A stretch of DNA of 64,000 bases from Halobacteriovorax sp. (GCA_002720865.1 PBIO01000020.1:1-64000); one strand, 5' to 3'; positions 52,833-60,407 are shown, numbered from the stretch's first letter. Notes: generated by a model from the sequence alone, not told the origin. A program made the numbers and translations.

Positions 52833-53693
52833 ATGATTAGCCCTTGTGATATTGGTCCAGTTTCCCCGGATGTTCTTCGTTATACTTCTTTAGAAGAATT
52901 TCTAAACGACTATCTTCAATTTAAAAAAAGTTCTAATCATCGAATTACAATAGGCTCTTTGGCCAGAGCTATTGGCTTTAAGTCTCGGGCCAGCCTCCAT
53001 CATTATTTAACTGGTCAAAGAACGCCAAAAGCAGAACACTTAAAACTACTTTTGGACTATTTCCCTTTTTCAAATGCACAGAAACAGCATTTTTTAAACT
53101 TAGTAGAATTAAACAATATTGACGACCTTGCCTTTGAGTCTTCGAGGCTACTTAAGAATAAGCTCCGGCGAGAGCGTCCAGGTATAAAGATTATTGATAA
53201 TAATATTTTAAATGTTGCTAACCACTGGCTCCATTTTGCTGTTATAGAAATTCTTAAAACTTACAAAAAAATACATTCTATTAAGGAATTAAAAAGTCTT
53301 TTTTATTTTCATAAAGAAAATCATCCCCTTGGGGTCATCATCGATGACCTTTTTAGTCTAGGGTATATTGCTCATGATGAGGATGGTCATTTGGTTTCTA
53401 AAAAACCAAAACTTAAAACGACAGAGGCCGGTGAAGATCATAATATCCAAAAGTATCATAAAGAAGTTTTAAATCTTGGAAAAGAAGCTATCGAGGAGAT
53501 ACCAGTCACACAGAGGTACTTTAGCTCTGTTACCTTCCAAGGTGATCATGATAAGTTTCTAAGACTTAAAGCTTTTATAAAGCAGCTTGAAAAAGAGTGT
53601 TTGGTAAATAAAGAAGAACCTGGCCCTAAAAAAGTCTACCATTGTAATATTCAGCTATATCCAATAGCGGGTATTGAGGGGGAAACGCATTAA
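52833..53693 (+). CDS. TIGR02147-family transcriptional regulator
   Basis: N-terminus LEEFLNDYLQFKKSSNHRITIGSLARAIGFKSRASLHHYLTG is the helix-turn-helix region of the TIGR02147 family, typical of Bdellovibrio-like bacteria, Fibrobacter and Myxococcales. The middle carries a winged-helix-like block (HSIKELKSLFYFHKENHPL, VIIDDLFSLGYIAHDEDGH), ending with TQRYFSSVTFQGDHDKFLRLK. 286 residues. The downstream secreted-protein gene begins inside its last codons, a common arrangement for these regulators, so it probably controls a linked surface protein. Confidence 0.88.
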   Translation: MISPCDIGPVSPDVLRYTSLEEFLNDYLQFKKSSNHRITIGSLARAIGFKSRASLHHYLTGQRTPKAEHLKLLLDYFPFSNAQKQHFLNLVELNNIDDLAFESSRLLKNKLRRERPGIKIIDNNILNVANHWLHFAVIEILKTYKKIHSIKELKSLFYFHKENHPLGVIIDDLFSLGYIAHDEDGHLVSKKPKLKTTEAGEDHNIQKYHKEVLNLGKEAIEEIPVTQRYFSSVTFQGDHDKFLRLKAFIKQLEKECLVNKEEPGPKKVYHCNIQLYPIAGIEGETH

Positions 53694-54402
53694 ATCCTTG
53701 ATCCTCCTTCTTCTATTCTCTTTTTCTCTATATGCTGGAGAAAAGCCAATACTAGAGATTCAAACTTACAATGAGCAAATACCTCCTATGTTTGAAAGAG
53801 GAACTCTAGAGCAGCTTGAGGAATACTATGGCGGTGACTCTGACGATGATAGTGGAACGATAATAGGAAATGGCGGTGATATCACTAGGTGCGAAGAACA
53901 GATTCTGTTCTCTGACTACTACCTCTCATTTATTTCTCATCAGGTTTCAGGAATTCCTTATTATAACTACTCTCTTATCAATATTGAGCGGCTTATTCAG
54001 AAGCTCTCATCAGTTGATAGGCCCATAGCTGCTTCTCTTGAAAGCTTTAGAAAAAGTTTTCTATTAAGACTTAATAATCATAGTCCTCAAGTTCCTGACG
54101 ATGTCAGAGACGAATTATCTGGTTTAGCGGCAATGCTTTGGAGCCTGGATTGCCCACTTGAACAAGCGGTTAAAAGAGTTCGTTATAAAAATTCCATTAT
54201 TTATGAATTCAACTATGATTTAATTTCTAAGCTTGATCAAAACAACCTTTCCTGGCTAATCGTCCATGAATGGTTATGGAACTTCTTGGATAATTCCAAA
54301 GATATCTTCGTCATGAATGAAGCCCTTCAACTAATGGTTCTTGGAATCTGGGATGAGATGACGATAAAGGCCTTTGTAAACCACCTATATTCAAAGCTTT
54401 GA
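53674..54402 (+). CDS. exported protein coupled to the TIGR02147 regulator
   Basis: The longest frame starts at TTG (53674). A better fit is ATT at 53689, six bases after AGGGGG and overlapping the regulator stop (ATTAA), which gives the signal peptide MKSLILLLLFSFSLYAGE. The mature 220 residues contain an acidic segment with repeated Gly (YYGGDSDDDSGTIIGNGGD), a Cys in TRCEEQILF, a second Cys in WSLDCPLEQAV and the sequence SWLIVHEWLWNFLDN. No named family, but the pattern occurs repeatedly next to TIGR02147 genes as far as I recall. Confidence 0.72.
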   Translation: MRGKRIKSLILLLLFSFSLYAGEKPILEIQTYNEQIPPMFERGTLEQLEEYYGGDSDDDSGTIIGNGGDITRCEEQILFSDYYLSFISHQVSGIPYYNYSLINIERLIQKLSSVDRPIAASLESFRKSFLLRLNNHSPQVPDDVRDELSGLAAMLWSLDCPLEQAVKRVRYKNSIIYEFNYDLISKLDQNNLSWLIVHEWLWNFLDNSKDIFVMNEALQLMVLGIWDEMTIKAFVNHLYSKL

Positions 54403-54406
54403 TCCT

Positions 54407-54423
54407 GTTACAAATTTTGTAAC
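54407..54423. promoter_or_regulatory. perfect 8+1+8 palindrome, candidate operator
   Basis: GTTACAAATTTTGTAAC, four bases after the stop of the preceding gene and 96 bases before the ATG at 54519. No T run follows, so a terminator is unlikely. Reads as a dimeric regulator site for the secreted Cys-rich gene. Confidence 0.45.
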
Positions 54424-54518
54424 CAAAAGCGTGACCTCCTCTATCGAAGGAAGTTTCTCTGTCGTAACTTCAGGTCAACCAAAAACCAATGCTATTAAGC
54501 AAAACACAGGAGTTAAAA

Positions 54519-55094
54519 ATGAAAGCTTTTCTAACACTCGCAGTTTGTCTTGTTTCTGTAAGTGCCTTTGCACGTCCAGATACTACAACGATGAGCTGTA
54601 ACGCAGCTAAGTCAAAAGTAAATAACGCAGGTTCAATCGTTCTTGGAATTGGAAATCAAGGTATTTATGACCTTTTCCACTCAAGAAGAAATGCCTGTAA
54701 ACATGGTGAAGAAGCCAACCGCGCTTATGTTAGAACTATGGACATGAAAAAATGTAAAGTAGGTTTCGTTTGTAAAGACCGCGAAACTAGCCGTGGTTCT
54801 GTTTACTACTCTGGAGTTATCAGAAAGTGTAAAGACGGACAAAGAGCAATCTTTTATGAAACTGACGTAAGAAACCCAGATCGTCAGATTCAGGTTATTC
54901 GTACTTGTAAGAACGGTCGTTACTATCCATACAAGCCACAACCAACTCCAAGAAAATGTGTTGAAGGAAAAAGAGGTACACGTTCAATGGTTAACAATGG
55001 GCGTTTCCCAGGAGAAGATCATTGGATTAACGTAGCTGCTATCTGTAAGGGTGGAAAGTATGTTGCGATTAGACCACTAAGACTTAGACACTAA
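54519..55094 (+). CDS. secreted Cys-rich basic protein
   Basis: ATG at 54519 with AGGAG six bases upstream gives signal peptide MKAFLTLAVCLVSVSAFA. The mature protein is strongly basic and has nine Cys in recurring settings: MKKCKVGFVCKD, VIRKCKDGQRA, VIRTCKNGRYYPY, PRKCVEGKRG and AAICKGGKYVA. The CK(D/N)G(Q/R) recurrence suggests two or three small disulfide-stabilised repeats. No family recognised. A long hairpin terminator follows at 55118. Such small basic secreted proteins may be abundant. Confidence 0.75.
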   Translation: MKAFLTLAVCLVSVSAFARPDTTTMSCNAAKSKVNNAGSIVLGIGNQGIYDLFHSRRNACKHGEEANRAYVRTMDMKKCKVGFVCKDRETSRGSVYYSGVIRKCKDGQRAIFYETDVRNPDRQIQVIRTCKNGRYYPYKPQPTPRKCVEGKRGTRSMVNNGRFPGEDHWINVAAICKGGKYVAIRPLRLRH

Positions 55095-55117
55095 TTCTTT
55101 TAGTTTTCGATTAGAAA

Positions 55118-55145
55118 GCCCCGAAGCTTAGTTCAGCTTCGGGGC
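55118..55145. terminator. hairpin terminator between convergent genes
   Basis: GCCCCGAAGCT pairs perfectly with AGCTTCGGGGC around a 6-base loop (11 bp). No T run follows on the plus strand; the minus-strand exit is CTTTC. It lies between genes ending at 55094 (+) and 55163 (-), so it probably serves both. Confidence 0.6.
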
Positions 55146-55162
55146 CCTCAAGATAAAAGTAT

Positions 55163-55528
55163 CTACTTCACTACCAAGGCTTCTATTTGAGATGCTTTGA
55201 TCAATTGGCTGCCGAATTCCAAATGAGCTACATCTACTAGGGCCTTAGCGGCGGATGGATGCTTAAACTGAACATGGTCAGCTTTATTTAAATCAAAAAC
55301 TTTAGTTTTAGTAATAACCAATTTTACACGGTCAAGGTTCATGCGTTTTCCAGCACCAGTTAATTCGCCGAAAAGAACTTTATGACCACTTTGTTTTAAC
55401 GCTTTTACGTTGTACTCATGCTGAACTAAAAGCTTCGCAGCTCCCGCACCAGTGACTTCCCCGGAATAACTAACTTCCATCATCCAGGCCATTACCATTA
55501 AGAAAGTTACGATTGTTAATCCTCTCAT
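55163..55528 (-). CDS. small exported protein coupled to an HTH regulator
   Basis: Signal peptide MRGLTIVTFLMVMAWMMEVSYS, then 99 residues without Cys. Two similar segments, GEVTGAGAAKLLV and GELTGAGKRMNLD, suggest a short internal repeat. VKLVITKTKVFDLNKADHV and AKALVDVAHLEFGS follow. No family recognised. Its ATG overlaps the stop of the upstream HTH gene (ATGA), the same regulator-then-secreted-protein order as at 52833-54402. Confidence 0.7.
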   Translation of the reverse strand: MRGLTIVTFLMVMAWMMEVSYSGEVTGAGAAKLLVQHEYNVKALKQSGHKVLFGELTGAGKRMNLDRVKLVITKTKVFDLNKADHVQFKHPSAAKALVDVAHLEFGSQLIKASQIEALVVK

Positions 55529-56292
55529 TGTAATTCTCCAATTGTCGGCTCAAAACTTAAAGTATCCGACATATCAAGCGTAAAGAAAGGGATCTCCCCT
55601 TCATAAAATGGTGAGCGCATTACATCATATATTTTTTTAATAGCTTCTTTTTGAATCGTTTTAACTTTTTGAATTCCTTCCTCACTTAAAGACTCACTCA
55701 TTGTGTAGAAAAGGTTTTGACCACTTGAGATATTATTGGGCTTATAAAATTTTACAAGCTCTGGCAGATGTCCCGCTGCAATTTCAACATCTAGAGAAAA
55801 GTCTTTTTCGCTAGCATGAATATCACCTTCAGCATTCTCTGTTACCACACCTAAGTCTAAAAGATTTGATAATCTTTCTAGACCTGCTTTACCAAACATT
55901 TCAGTAACAAATAACTTATCTGTTCCTTTTCTGTTTGCTGCCAGTTTGTAGATAAAGTAACTCATTTGATCCCTTAGTATTTCATTCAAATCATTATCGT
56001 AAGAGTGTGGCGTCTCTGATTCAATAAAATGACTAAAGGTTTCCTGAAGCATTTCCCCTACCGGGCCGTCTACCATCTTAACAAGAGCGCTAAGTTTTTT
56101 TTCTTTGGTTACGGTGCTTAAGATATTTAGGACAGTATGTGGTGCTGGGTCGCCCTTAATTGAACCAGCTAAAAGTCTTCTAAGAGTAGAGGCTCCTACT
56201 CCAGAGCGCATGGCCAACCCATTGATGGAAACATTTGGATGTTTCGCAAAATAGGATTCAACAATGTCTTTCAACTGTTCTGTTAAGGTCAC
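55525..56292 (-). CDS. HTH transcriptional regulator with C-terminal TIGR02147-like region
   Basis: N-terminal helix-turn-helix (LKDIVESYFAKHPNVSINGLAMRSGVGASTLRRLLAG is split here: VSINGLAMRSGVGASTLRRL is the core) near residues 20-45, then helices to about residue 120 and a C-terminal block (LFVTEMFGKAGLERLSNLLD, EIAAGHLPELVKFY, IQKEAIKKIYDVMRSPFY) resembling the second half of TIGR02147 proteins. 255 residues, cytoplasmic. The coupled small exported protein downstream is a likely target or partner. Confidence 0.75.
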   Translation of the reverse strand: MTLTEQLKDIVESYFAKHPNVSINGLAMRSGVGASTLRRLLAGSIKGDPAPHTVLNILSTVTKEKKLSALVKMVDGPVGEMLQETFSHFIESETPHSYDNDLNEILRDQMSYFIYKLAANRKGTDKLFVTEMFGKAGLERLSNLLDLGVVTENAEGDIHASEKDFSLDVEIAAGHLPELVKFYKPNNISSGQNLFYTMSESLSEEGIQKVKTIQKEAIKKIYDVMRSPFYEGEIPFFTLDMSDTLSFEPTIGELQ

Positions 56293-56446
56293 TTGGCTCT
56301 CCCTCCAATAACCGCATTACTAATCTTGTTATGCTGTTTTTTTTCGGGCACTACAATACTACCTACTCCCTAACTTCCTAAAACCTTATTAAATGTCATT
56401 ATTTTTCAGAAACTAACACCTCCATATTACTTATTTAACGGAGATA

Positions 56447-56476
56447 AGGGGTCAGGCCGACACCGGCCTAGCCCCT
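56447..56476. terminator. long GC-rich hairpin downstream of the first DUF4360 gene
   Basis: AGGGG-tc-AGGCCG, loop ACAC, CGGCCT-ag-CCCCT: 11 paired bases with a small internal loop. On the minus strand it begins 26 bases after the stop at 56502. There is no T run. It could terminate the DUF4360 transcript, stabilise its 3' end or be a REP-type repeat. The rest of 56293-56501 shows nothing else. Confidence 0.45.
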
Positions 56477-56501
56477 GATCCCACTTGAGCCAGGGCCCAA
56501 G

Positions 56502-57401
56502 TTATCCCCAAATAGGGTGACGTGGACGACGAGGAACTCTTGGTCTTCTAGGTGATCTCTCTCTAGAAGGCTTGCAACGCCTGAGATGGGGATCCCATGT
56601 ATGCCCGCGTCTACACTGCTTAGGAGGATGATTTACTCCCCCTCCATTACCGGTTCCATTGCCTCCACGGCAAACCTCTGTATTAAGCTTAATTTTCATT
56701 TTCCCTACGATATCAGAGCTATCTAGTGATAAAAATGCCGAGACATCAGAGTTTTCATAACCTCTTTTAATTCCCGCCTTAAGGATATTTTTAAGAACTA
56801 TTTTAGTGTTTCTTTGACCTCTCATCCCGCAGTTTGAATTTAGATCTATGTTTTTGGACTCAGAAAAAGTGAAATCCTCATCCACATTTCCGTTTCTCCA
56901 AACCTTTCTCACAACGGTCCCCTTAACTCTATGCTCTCGATTTTGAGGTCCAACAAAGTTTAGAAACTTTGAATGAAAAAGGGCCTGGGTTCCCTGATCC
57001 ATCACGGCCGCTCCTCTGTAATCAATGCTGATATCGGCACTTGTTAGCTTATGACCAGCTGGAATATCTGCTTTTAAAACAATATTACAAACTTTAACGG
57101 CGATATCTTTATTATGACGGCTAGTAGGTCGTCTATTATCATCGTCCATTTCATCATTCTCATTATCACCATCAAATTGAGGAACCTCTACCATCATCTC
57201 ACTAAAAAGAATCGAGGCCGTCTTTTGATCATCCGTCTTTATAATGTCAACAGTTCCTTCCGGGCAACCAGAACCTCTGGCCGTGATTTGACCAAAACTA
57301 AAATCAGTTTCAGATCCGTATGACTCTGCCGCAAAGATAACCAAGCTAAGCATAATCAGCACTGGGATCATCGGCTTTAATGTTTCAAGTTTGTAATCCA
57401 T
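56502..57401 (-). CDS. secreted DUF4360-type protein with Arg/Pro-rich tail
   Basis: AAGGAGAGAGAA precedes the ATG. Hydrophobic signal IPVLIMLSLVIFAAESYG. Residues about 30-240 match the paralogue at 57686: GSGCPEGTVDII, ASILFSEMMVEVP, CNIVLKADIPAGHKLTSADI, DYRGAAVMDQGTQALFHSKF and LNSNCGMRG, the DUF4360 pattern. It differs by an acidic insert (FDGDNENDEMDDDNRR) and by a C-terminal extension: Gly-Asn linker GGNGTGNGGG, then CRRGHTWDPHLRRCKP and an Arg-Pro run (RSPRRPRVPRRPRHP). The tail could bind anionic surfaces such as LPS or DNA. Divergent from its paralogue. Confidence 0.8.
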   Translation of the reverse strand: MDYKLETLKPMIPVLIMLSLVIFAAESYGSETDFSFGQITARGSGCPEGTVDIIKTDDQKTASILFSEMMVEVPQFDGDNENDEMDDDNRRPTSRHNKDIAVKVCNIVLKADIPAGHKLTSADISIDYRGAAVMDQGTQALFHSKFLNFVGPQNREHRVKGTVVRKVWRNGNVDEDFTFSESKNIDLNSNCGMRGQRNTKIVLKNILKAGIKRGYENSDVSAFLSLDSSDIVGKMKIKLNTEVCRGGNGTGNGGGVNHPPKQCRRGHTWDPHLRRCKPSRERSPRRPRVPRRPRHPIWG

Positions 57402-57463
57402 TTCTCTCTCCTTATATAGATACCTTTATAAGACCGCAGTATCCTTTCTTAGGTTCTTTTTAA

Positions 57464-57482
57464 CTTCCTTATATAAAGGAAG
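57464..57482. promoter_or_regulatory. 7+5+7 dyad near the DUF4360 minus-strand gene
   Basis: CTTCCTT (57464-57470), ATATA, AAGGAAG (57476-57482), a perfect dyad 63 bases upstream of the 57401 start codon. It contains TTATATAA, so it may combine a promoter -10 with an operator. Confidence 0.4.
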
Positions 57483-57513
57483 AAAGTCTTAAATGATGGT
57501 TTGAAAACTTATC

Positions 57514-57562
57514 GCTCCACGTGGCGCAGTTAAAATTAAGAGCGCACCACGTGGCGCAGTTA
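57514..57562. repeat. two tandem palindromic repeats GCNCCACGTGGCGCAGTTA
   Basis: Copies at 57514-57532 and 57544-57562 differ at one base. Each contains a near-perfect palindrome, GC(T/A)CCACGTGGCGC, centred on CCACGTGG. The period is 30 bases, about three helical turns. They sit centrally in the 284-base gap between the divergent DUF4360 genes, 113 and 124 bases from the two start codons, as expected for a shared operator. Confidence 0.65.
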
Positions 57563-57685
57563 TCTGAGCCTTTTGTTTTTTTCAATTGAAAATTTTATTT
57601 TGTGGTCATAACTTGGGTTCATCGAATGGGCAGAGCATATGATTTGTTTCTGCTTGTATAACCAATTTTCTTCGGGAGGGAGAGA

Positions 57686-58303
57686 ATGAAAAAATTATTG
57701 TCCTTATTATTTGTAGCTGCTGCCTTAACTTCAACTGCTCATGCTGACGATATCAGTCTAGGTGAACCAGGCTATGCCGGTAAAGGTTGCCCGGCAGGTT
57801 CGGCATCAGTAACACTTTCACCAGACAACAAGTCACTTTCTATTTTATTTGACGAGTACTATGTAGAAGCTGGTGGTCGAAAAAAATTACAACGAAAAAA
57901 CTGTAGTATCGCCATTCCGGTTCACGTACCTCAAGGTTTTTCAGTATCCTTAATCGATGTTGATTACAGAGGTTATGTAAGTGTCCCACGTGGTGGTAGA
58001 GCAAGATTCTCAGCCTCCTACTTCTTCGCAGGGCAAAGAGGTCCTTCGTATAATAAAACGTTTAGAGGTGGATTTGATGATGATTACCTCATTCAAAACA
58101 AGCTTGGTGTTTTTGCCAACGTTTGGTCTGCCTGTGGTGCTGACGTTAACCTAAGAGTTAACACGGCCATGATGCTTAAAACTAACCGTCAAGGTGATGA
58201 TGCTATCGCAACTGTTGACTCAGCCGACGTATCTGCCGGAATGGTTTACCACCTAAAGTGGAAAAGATGTCACGGTGCTGATGACTTCGACGATTTCTTC
58301 TAG
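57686..58303 (+). CDS. secreted DUF4360-type protein
   Basis: Strong ribosome-binding site GGGAGGGAGAG and signal peptide MKKLLSLLFVAAALTSTAHA. Body of 185 residues with the DUF4360 pattern: GKGCPAGSASVTLSPDNKSLSILFDEYYVE, NCSIAIPVHVPQGFSVSLID, VDYRGYVSVPRGGRARFSAS, WSACGADVNLRVN and a closing KRCHGADDFDDFF. Four Cys probably form two disulfides. Paralogue of the product at 56502, which it faces divergently across the tandem palindromes. The strong translation signal and terminator suggest high expression. Terminator at 58356. Confidence 0.82.
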   Translation: MKKLLSLLFVAAALTSTAHADDISLGEPGYAGKGCPAGSASVTLSPDNKSLSILFDEYYVEAGGRKKLQRKNCSIAIPVHVPQGFSVSLIDVDYRGYVSVPRGGRARFSASYFFAGQRGPSYNKTFRGGFDDDYLIQNKLGVFANVWSACGADVNLRVNTAMMLKTNRQGDDAIATVDSADVSAGMVYHLKWKRCHGADDFDDFF

Positions 58304-58355
58304 ACTGAGACACTAGAATATAAGTTGGATAAAATTAAATTTCTACACAAACAAA

Positions 58356-58379
58356 AAAGCCCCGAAGATTCGGGGCTTT
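58356..58379. terminator. bidirectional rho-independent terminator
   Basis: AAAGCCCCGAA pairs with TTCGGGGCTTT around a tight loop and is followed by CTTATTTTAT on the plus strand; the minus-strand exit is TTTTTTGT. It lies between convergent genes ending at 58303 and 58404 and serves both. Confidence 0.85.
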
Positions 58380-58403
58380 CTTATTTTATAAGTTGGTATA
58401 AAA

Positions 58404-58874
58404 TTAATTAACCTTATACTGACATTTTTTTCCATTATAGGCCGGAGCATTCATCGCTTCAAAAACTGTTGTCGATTCTCTATGCACTAAGCCTTTCTTA
58501 GCAGCTGAATAAGTGGCCATATGAGTTGTTCTCTTCACGGTCACACCATATCTATTTTTCAAAGCAATTGTTTCAGATACGGTTAAAACGTCCGCAAAAA
58601 GAGCTTCAGTAATAGTTGTAAACTTCGAGTATTTTTTATCTTTTATTGTCACTACTGTTTTCTCAGTTTTTGGTCCTTTATTTAAACGACAAAACTCTCT
58701 AGCTGCGGCAGCTCCATACTCCATAACAAGGCATTCATTTTGAACAGAGATCTCAAATGCGCTAGCACATTCTTCTGAACGGGTATTGATTTCGTAAGCA
58801 CCTTCTAACTTGGTTTCTATTGCAAAACTTGAAGTGGCGAAGGCCAAAGTAAGTAAGCAGATCAATGATTTCAT
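58404..58874 (-). CDS. small exported protein, unknown
   Basis: Signal peptide MKSLICLLTLAFATSSFA with AGGAGAAG upstream. The mature 138 residues have four Cys (SEECASAFEISVQNECLVM, AREFCRLNKG, GKKCQYKVN) and alternating strands (TETVVTIKDKKYSKFTTI in spirit; KDKKYSKFTTITEALF). No family recognised. A promoter is visible at 58904-58932 and the terminator at 58356, so it is a single-gene unit. Confidence 0.7.
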   Translation of the reverse strand: MKSLICLLTLAFATSSFAIETKLEGAYEINTRSEECASAFEISVQNECLVMEYGAAAAREFCRLNKGPKTEKTVVTIKDKKYSKFTTITEALFADVLTVSETIALKNRYGVTVKRTTHMATYSAAKKGLVHRESTTVFEAMNAPAYNGKKCQYKVN

Positions 58875-58903
58875 ATTTCTTCTCCTGTTTAAAATATGGA
58901 GAA

Positions 58904-58932
58904 TTTGTATCCTTTTGAATTCATTGACTCAA
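58904..58932 (-). promoter_or_regulatory. sigma-70-like promoter for the 58404-58874 gene
   Basis: Minus strand TTGAGT (58932-58927), 17-base spacer, TACAAA (58909-58904), about 30 bases upstream of the ATG. Confidence 0.5.
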
Positions 58933-58983
58933 GATAGAATAAAGAAGTACCCAAATTAGGTTCTTTCTACTAAACTCCGTTCC

Positions 58984-59733
58984 ATGAACCTATCCCTTCC
59001 TGAAATCCAGTCCCTATTGAAACGCATCAGTAAGGCAAAGAAGCTGACCTATAGTGAACTGGCACAAAGATTAGAGATGAGTGAATCTGGTGTAAAAAAG
59101 CTCTTTAGTGCCAAAGACATATCCTTTAAACGCTTGAATGATATCTGTGATGTCTTAGAGGTGTCTCTTAATGATGTTTTAGAGGAAGCAAGCTCCGTTG
59201 AAATTAGAGAGGAGCGCTTTACTGATGAACAAGAGAAATATTTTTTAAAAAATATGGACTGCTTTCATTTCTTTTGGAAGCTCGTCGTTGAAAGAGTTAA
59301 TCTAGAGACCATAAAAAAAGATTACTCCCTAACGGCCAGGCAGGTTAGCCGCTATCTAACCAAATTAGATCAATTTAATATCATCGAGCTTCACCCAGGC
59401 AACCGTATAAAAATCCCTCGCCGCCAAAGTAAACGCTGGGTAGGAAGAGGACCGCTAACAAAAAAGATACAAAAAGAATGGGGTCTTAAGCTTTGGAAAG
59501 AGGCTCTCGAAGAACAGTTTGATGAATCTGAATCATCAACGGCCAAAATTCGCTTCCTAAAACTCACTCCCAGCTCATACGAAGACCTAATCTTGGCCGT
59601 AAGTGAACTTGAACAAGAATTTATTGGTCGCTCTACTCGAGAGCTTAACCTCTCTAAAGATAAACTCCTAGAAGTCAGACTCATGAGCGCGACTTCCACC
59701 GGGAGCTTTATTTCCTCTAAAGGCCTTTCTTAA
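58984..59733 (+). CDS. Xre-type HTH transcriptional regulator
   Basis: N-terminal HTH of the lambda-repressor/Xre type: LTYSELAQRLEMSESGVKKLFSAKDISFKRLNDIC (core SELAQRLEMSESGVKKLF, about residues 24-41), then VLEVSLNDVLEE. A second winged-helix-like segment, IKKDYSLTARQVSRYLTKLDQFNIIELH, lies around residues 115-143, followed by a basic stretch (RRQSKRWVGRG) and a C-terminal helical region. 249 residues. It is the third regulator in the 52.8-59.7 kb block and may control the nearby DUF4360 or small secreted genes; that is inference. Confidence 0.82.
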   Translation: MNLSLPEIQSLLKRISKAKKLTYSELAQRLEMSESGVKKLFSAKDISFKRLNDICDVLEVSLNDVLEEASSVEIREERFTDEQEKYFLKNMDCFHFFWKLVVERVNLETIKKDYSLTARQVSRYLTKLDQFNIIELHPGNRIKIPRRQSKRWVGRGPLTKKIQKEWGLKLWKEALEEQFDESESSTAKIRFLKLTPSSYEDLILAVSELEQEFIGRSTRELNLSKDKLLEVRLMSATSTGSFISSKGLS

Positions 59734-59735
59734 AA

Positions 59736-59764
59736 TTGTCTTTAAGTTAGCTATATTGTAATAG
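59736..59764 (+). promoter_or_regulatory. sigma-70-like promoter for the HAD phosphatase gene
   Basis: TTGTCT at 59736-59741 and TAATAG at 59759-59764 with a 17-base spacer; ATG at 59799 preceded by AGGAAG. Confidence 0.45.
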
Positions 59765-59798
59765 ATCAGAGTGAGAAAACTAAAGTTCAGGAAGCTAA

Positions 59799-60407
59799 AT
59801 GCAAATTAAGAATAAAGACCTAGAAAGTTTTGATGGCCTAATTTTTGACCTCGACGGAACTCTTATTAATTCAATGCCCATTCATAATAAGGCCTGGATA
59901 GACACGCTAGCGAAACATGGGCTTGAGACTACGGAAAAAGAGCTGATGACTTATGCTGGAATTGCCAGTGTAATGATCGTAGATAGGCTCAATCAAAAAT
60001 ATGGTCTAGAGCTCCACCCACAAGAAATCTCGGATGAAAAAGAACTGATCTTTAAAGAACGCTTTAATGAAGTCACCCTCGCTAAAGAGGTTTTAGAGAT
60101 AGCTATTAAGTTCAAAAGCCATAAGAAAATCTCTATCGTTACTGGAGGCGAGAGAGAAACCGTCTCAATGGTTTTAGATAAGTTTGAAATGAGAGAGCAT
60201 TTTCCCGTGGTTATCTGCGCTGAAGACACAAAACGCGGTAAAGATACGGTTGAGCCTTTTTTACTTGCTGCGCAAAAAATGGGAGTAGAACCAAGTAAGT
60301 GTCTCTTCTTTGATGACGGTGACGCCGGCTTAAATGGTGCCCTAAAAGCAGGAATGGAAGTTTTGAAAGTAGATTTATCTAGCCAAGAGATCTATTCGGA
60401 GTTTTAG
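59799..60407 (+). CDS. HAD-family phosphatase, beta-phosphoglucomutase-like
   Basis: Cytoplasmic hydrolase with HAD motif I LIFDLDGTLINSMPIHNKAW (nucleophile Asp and acid Asp), motif II in ISIVTGGERETV, Lys in EDTKRGKDTVEPFLLA and motif IV CLFFDDGDAGLNGALKAGM. The cap inserted after motif I is helical (subclass I). 202 residues. Relatives include beta-phosphoglucomutase and fructose-1-phosphatase (YqaB); the substrate cannot be decided. Confidence 0.88.
   Translation: MQIKNKDLESFDGLIFDLDGTLINSMPIHNKAWIDTLAKHGLETTEKELMTYAGIASVMIVDRLNQKYGLELHPQEISDEKELIFKERFNEVTLAKEVLEIAIKFKSHKKISIVTGGERETVSMVLDKFEMREHFPVVICAEDTKRGKDTVEPFLLAAQKMGVEPSKCLFFDDGDAGLNGALKAGMEVLKVDLSSQEIYSEF

Noticed and set aside
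57601-57685. TATAAC at about 57656 as a -10 for the DUF4360 plus-strand gene
   Set aside because: No -35 at a suitable distance; not listed as a promoter.
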